Both the position numbers and the translations under genes were made by a program. This document shows positions 63,174-64,000 of a stretch of DNA of 64,000 nt, one piece after another. The notes under the pieces are model-generated. The model saw only the letters and a list, made by a program, of their open reading frames with translations. It had not been told where the DNA came from and searched no databases. Origin of the DNA: Caccoplasma sp905210875. Its GTDB lineage: Bacteria > Bacteroidota > Bacteroidia > Bacteroidales > UBA11471. The first letter of the stretch is position 1. Each line of letters starts with the position of its first letter. The DNA lies in contig OZ007034.1 of assembly GCA_963931635.1 (NCBI GenBank), positions 2,294,001 through 2,358,000 on the forward strand, in the 5' to 3' direction.

Positions 63174-64000
63174 TTATTTATGAAAAATATCGTATTGGTA
63201 TTCTTTCAGACCATTTTTCAATGCTGATTGCATCTCTTTTTGGTCTATTGTAAAATAATGGCATGTCTTTGCCCGAGCTGTGTCGAAATCTTCATATAAA
63301 GGTATTTGTAAATGCTTATATAAGCGGCAGATTTTTCCTGTGCCGTTATAACTGTCAACGTAGTTCTTACATAATATACAATTAGGTATCTTAAACTTTA
63401 GGTAACCGATATATCTGACTTGTTCATACAAAGCAAATGAATCAGGGGTATGAATGCATATTTCAAGCAAAGATGAAGTCTTAGATTTTGCTAATCTTTT
63501 GCAGTTGCATACATCATGGAAACATTGCGTTTTTCCTGACGGGTATAAAATATATCTAACAAATTCTATCTCGTTACTAATGTGGATATTCCTATAATCC
63601 ACATTCTTGAACCCATAAAAACTAATACTCTGGAAGTTTTCTTCTAAATCGTAATAATTGCCTCTATTGGATTCAATGATTCCATTCTCTGCCAATTGTA
63701 GAATATCATTTACTGACTCTATGCATATTTCTACAATCTTATTGCCACTATGTAGTTTATCTAAATCACTTGCATGAGTTACAAAAAATTCCAAATAAAT
63801 TGGACTCCTTTCAGGGTGTGTTGAAGAAAATATCTTCAAATCGGAACGACGATTTATATTATCATATGCTATTTCCTGCTCGCAGGAATCATAAAACTGC
63901 TTTATGTTAAACCTCTGTTTTTTACTTTCGCAACATTTACTATAACGAATAAATTTACAGTTTTCAAAGTTTGTACAGTAAGATATATACTCAAATTCTA
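63174..64000 (-). CDS. Cys-rich protein of unknown function, 5' part outside window (possible CoiA-like nuclease)
   Basis: The reading frame is open from the stop at 63174 up to 63998 with no stop codon, so the gene begins beyond the right edge; the TTG at 63839 is not needed as start. About 275 residues are visible. They include several Cys groups: CTNFENC and CC near the visible start, CFHDVCNC in the middle, and CILCKNYVDSYNGTGKIC followed by a later Cys near the end. These may bind zinc or an iron-sulfur cluster. The stretch SDLKIFSS followed by PIYLEFFVTH resembles the acid-strand pattern of PD-(D/E)XK nucleases and, together with FYDSCEQE before it, recalls CoiA-like proteins. This is a weak inference. 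The gene is much AT-richer than the rest. Confidence 0.55.
   Translation of the reverse strand, partial: EFEYISYCTNFENCKFIRYSKCCESKKQRFNIKQFYDSCEQEIAYDNINRRSDLKIFSSTHPERSPIYLEFFVTHASDLDKLHSGNKIVEICIESVNDILQLAENGIIESNRGNYYDLEENFQSISFYGFKNVDYRNIHISNEIEFVRYILYPSGKTQCFHDVCNCKRLAKSKTSSLLEICIHTPDSFALYEQVRYIGYLKFKIPNCILCKNYVDSYNGTGKICRLYKHLQIPLYEDFDTARAKTCHYFTIDQKEMQSALKNGLKEYQYDIFHK

Noticed and set aside
1..64000. CRISPR arrays, insertion sequences, integrases or phage genes
   Set aside because: No regularly spaced repeats, transposase or integrase motifs or terminal inverted repeats flanking a gene were seen. The repeats found are terminators or short operator-like motifs.

Overview
The window is ordinary chromosome from a member of the Bacteroidota, most likely order Bacteroidales. 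The main evidence is repeated promoter boxes of the Bacteroides type (TAnnTTTG, usually TACCTTTG or TATCTTTG) 20-60 bases before start codons, with almost no Shine-Dalgarno sequences. Lineage-typical proteins agree: a gliding-motility-type C-terminal sorting domain, a LysM/PBP1 lipoprotein-like protein, DUF151 fused to a UVR motif, archaeal-type prolyl-tRNA synthetase and glutaminyl-tRNA synthetase. No species can be named from sequence alone. Most of the window has moderate GC. Two stretches are clearly AT-richer: about 42.0-44.3 kb and everything after about 62.93 kb.

Layout. 0-6 kb: end of a nitroreductase, thiol peroxidase, cobalamin-dependent methionine synthase, then an L,D-transpeptidase overlapping a DUF151 nuclease-like gene. 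6-8.4 kb: rsmE-kdsA-flavodoxin/ferredoxin operon. 8.4-15 kb: HAD phosphatase, MATE exporter, an envelope pair (LysM/PBP1 protein plus outer-membrane barrel), and a predicted type IX secretion cargo placed directly before uvrA. 18-23 kb: Crp/Fnr regulator and an ftsK-lolA-like-trxB operon. 23-31.5 kb: dxs-trkA-trkH, mutS2, corA. 31.6-37.3 kb: TspO, Fe superoxide dismutase, and the complete phosphate operon pstS-pstC-pstA-pstB-phoU. 37.5-46.5 kb: glnS, a TPR protein with a DUF368 undecaprenyl-phosphate transporter candidate, a low-GC flippase and glycosyltransferase pair, then tgt-lptG. 46.8-53.1 kb: clpB, an EamA exporter, a small acidic protein with an OmpA-domain protein, and proS. 53.3-60 kb: a three-gene RND efflux operon divergent from an AraC-family regulator. 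60-64 kb: an AddB-like nuclease and an incomplete Cys-rich gene running off the right edge.

Shared functions. Many genes serve the envelope: kdsA (Kdo), lptG (LPS export), the DUF368 protein (lipid-carrier recycling), the flippase and glycosyltransferase (surface glycan), the L,D-transpeptidase, LolA-like, OmpA-like and LysM proteins. A second group deals with stress and redox: tpx, sodB, trxB, clpB, uvrA, mutS2 and the RND pump.

The window shows no CRISPR array, tRNA, rRNA, insertion sequence or obvious phage or defence island. The best leads are specific: a PstS-like lobe inserted in PstC, a candidate sigma-54 promoter before clpB, a three-copy motif in the AraC/RND intergenic region, a palindrome in the crp-like leader, the missing zinc cysteines of Tgt, and the Cys-rich gene at the right edge.
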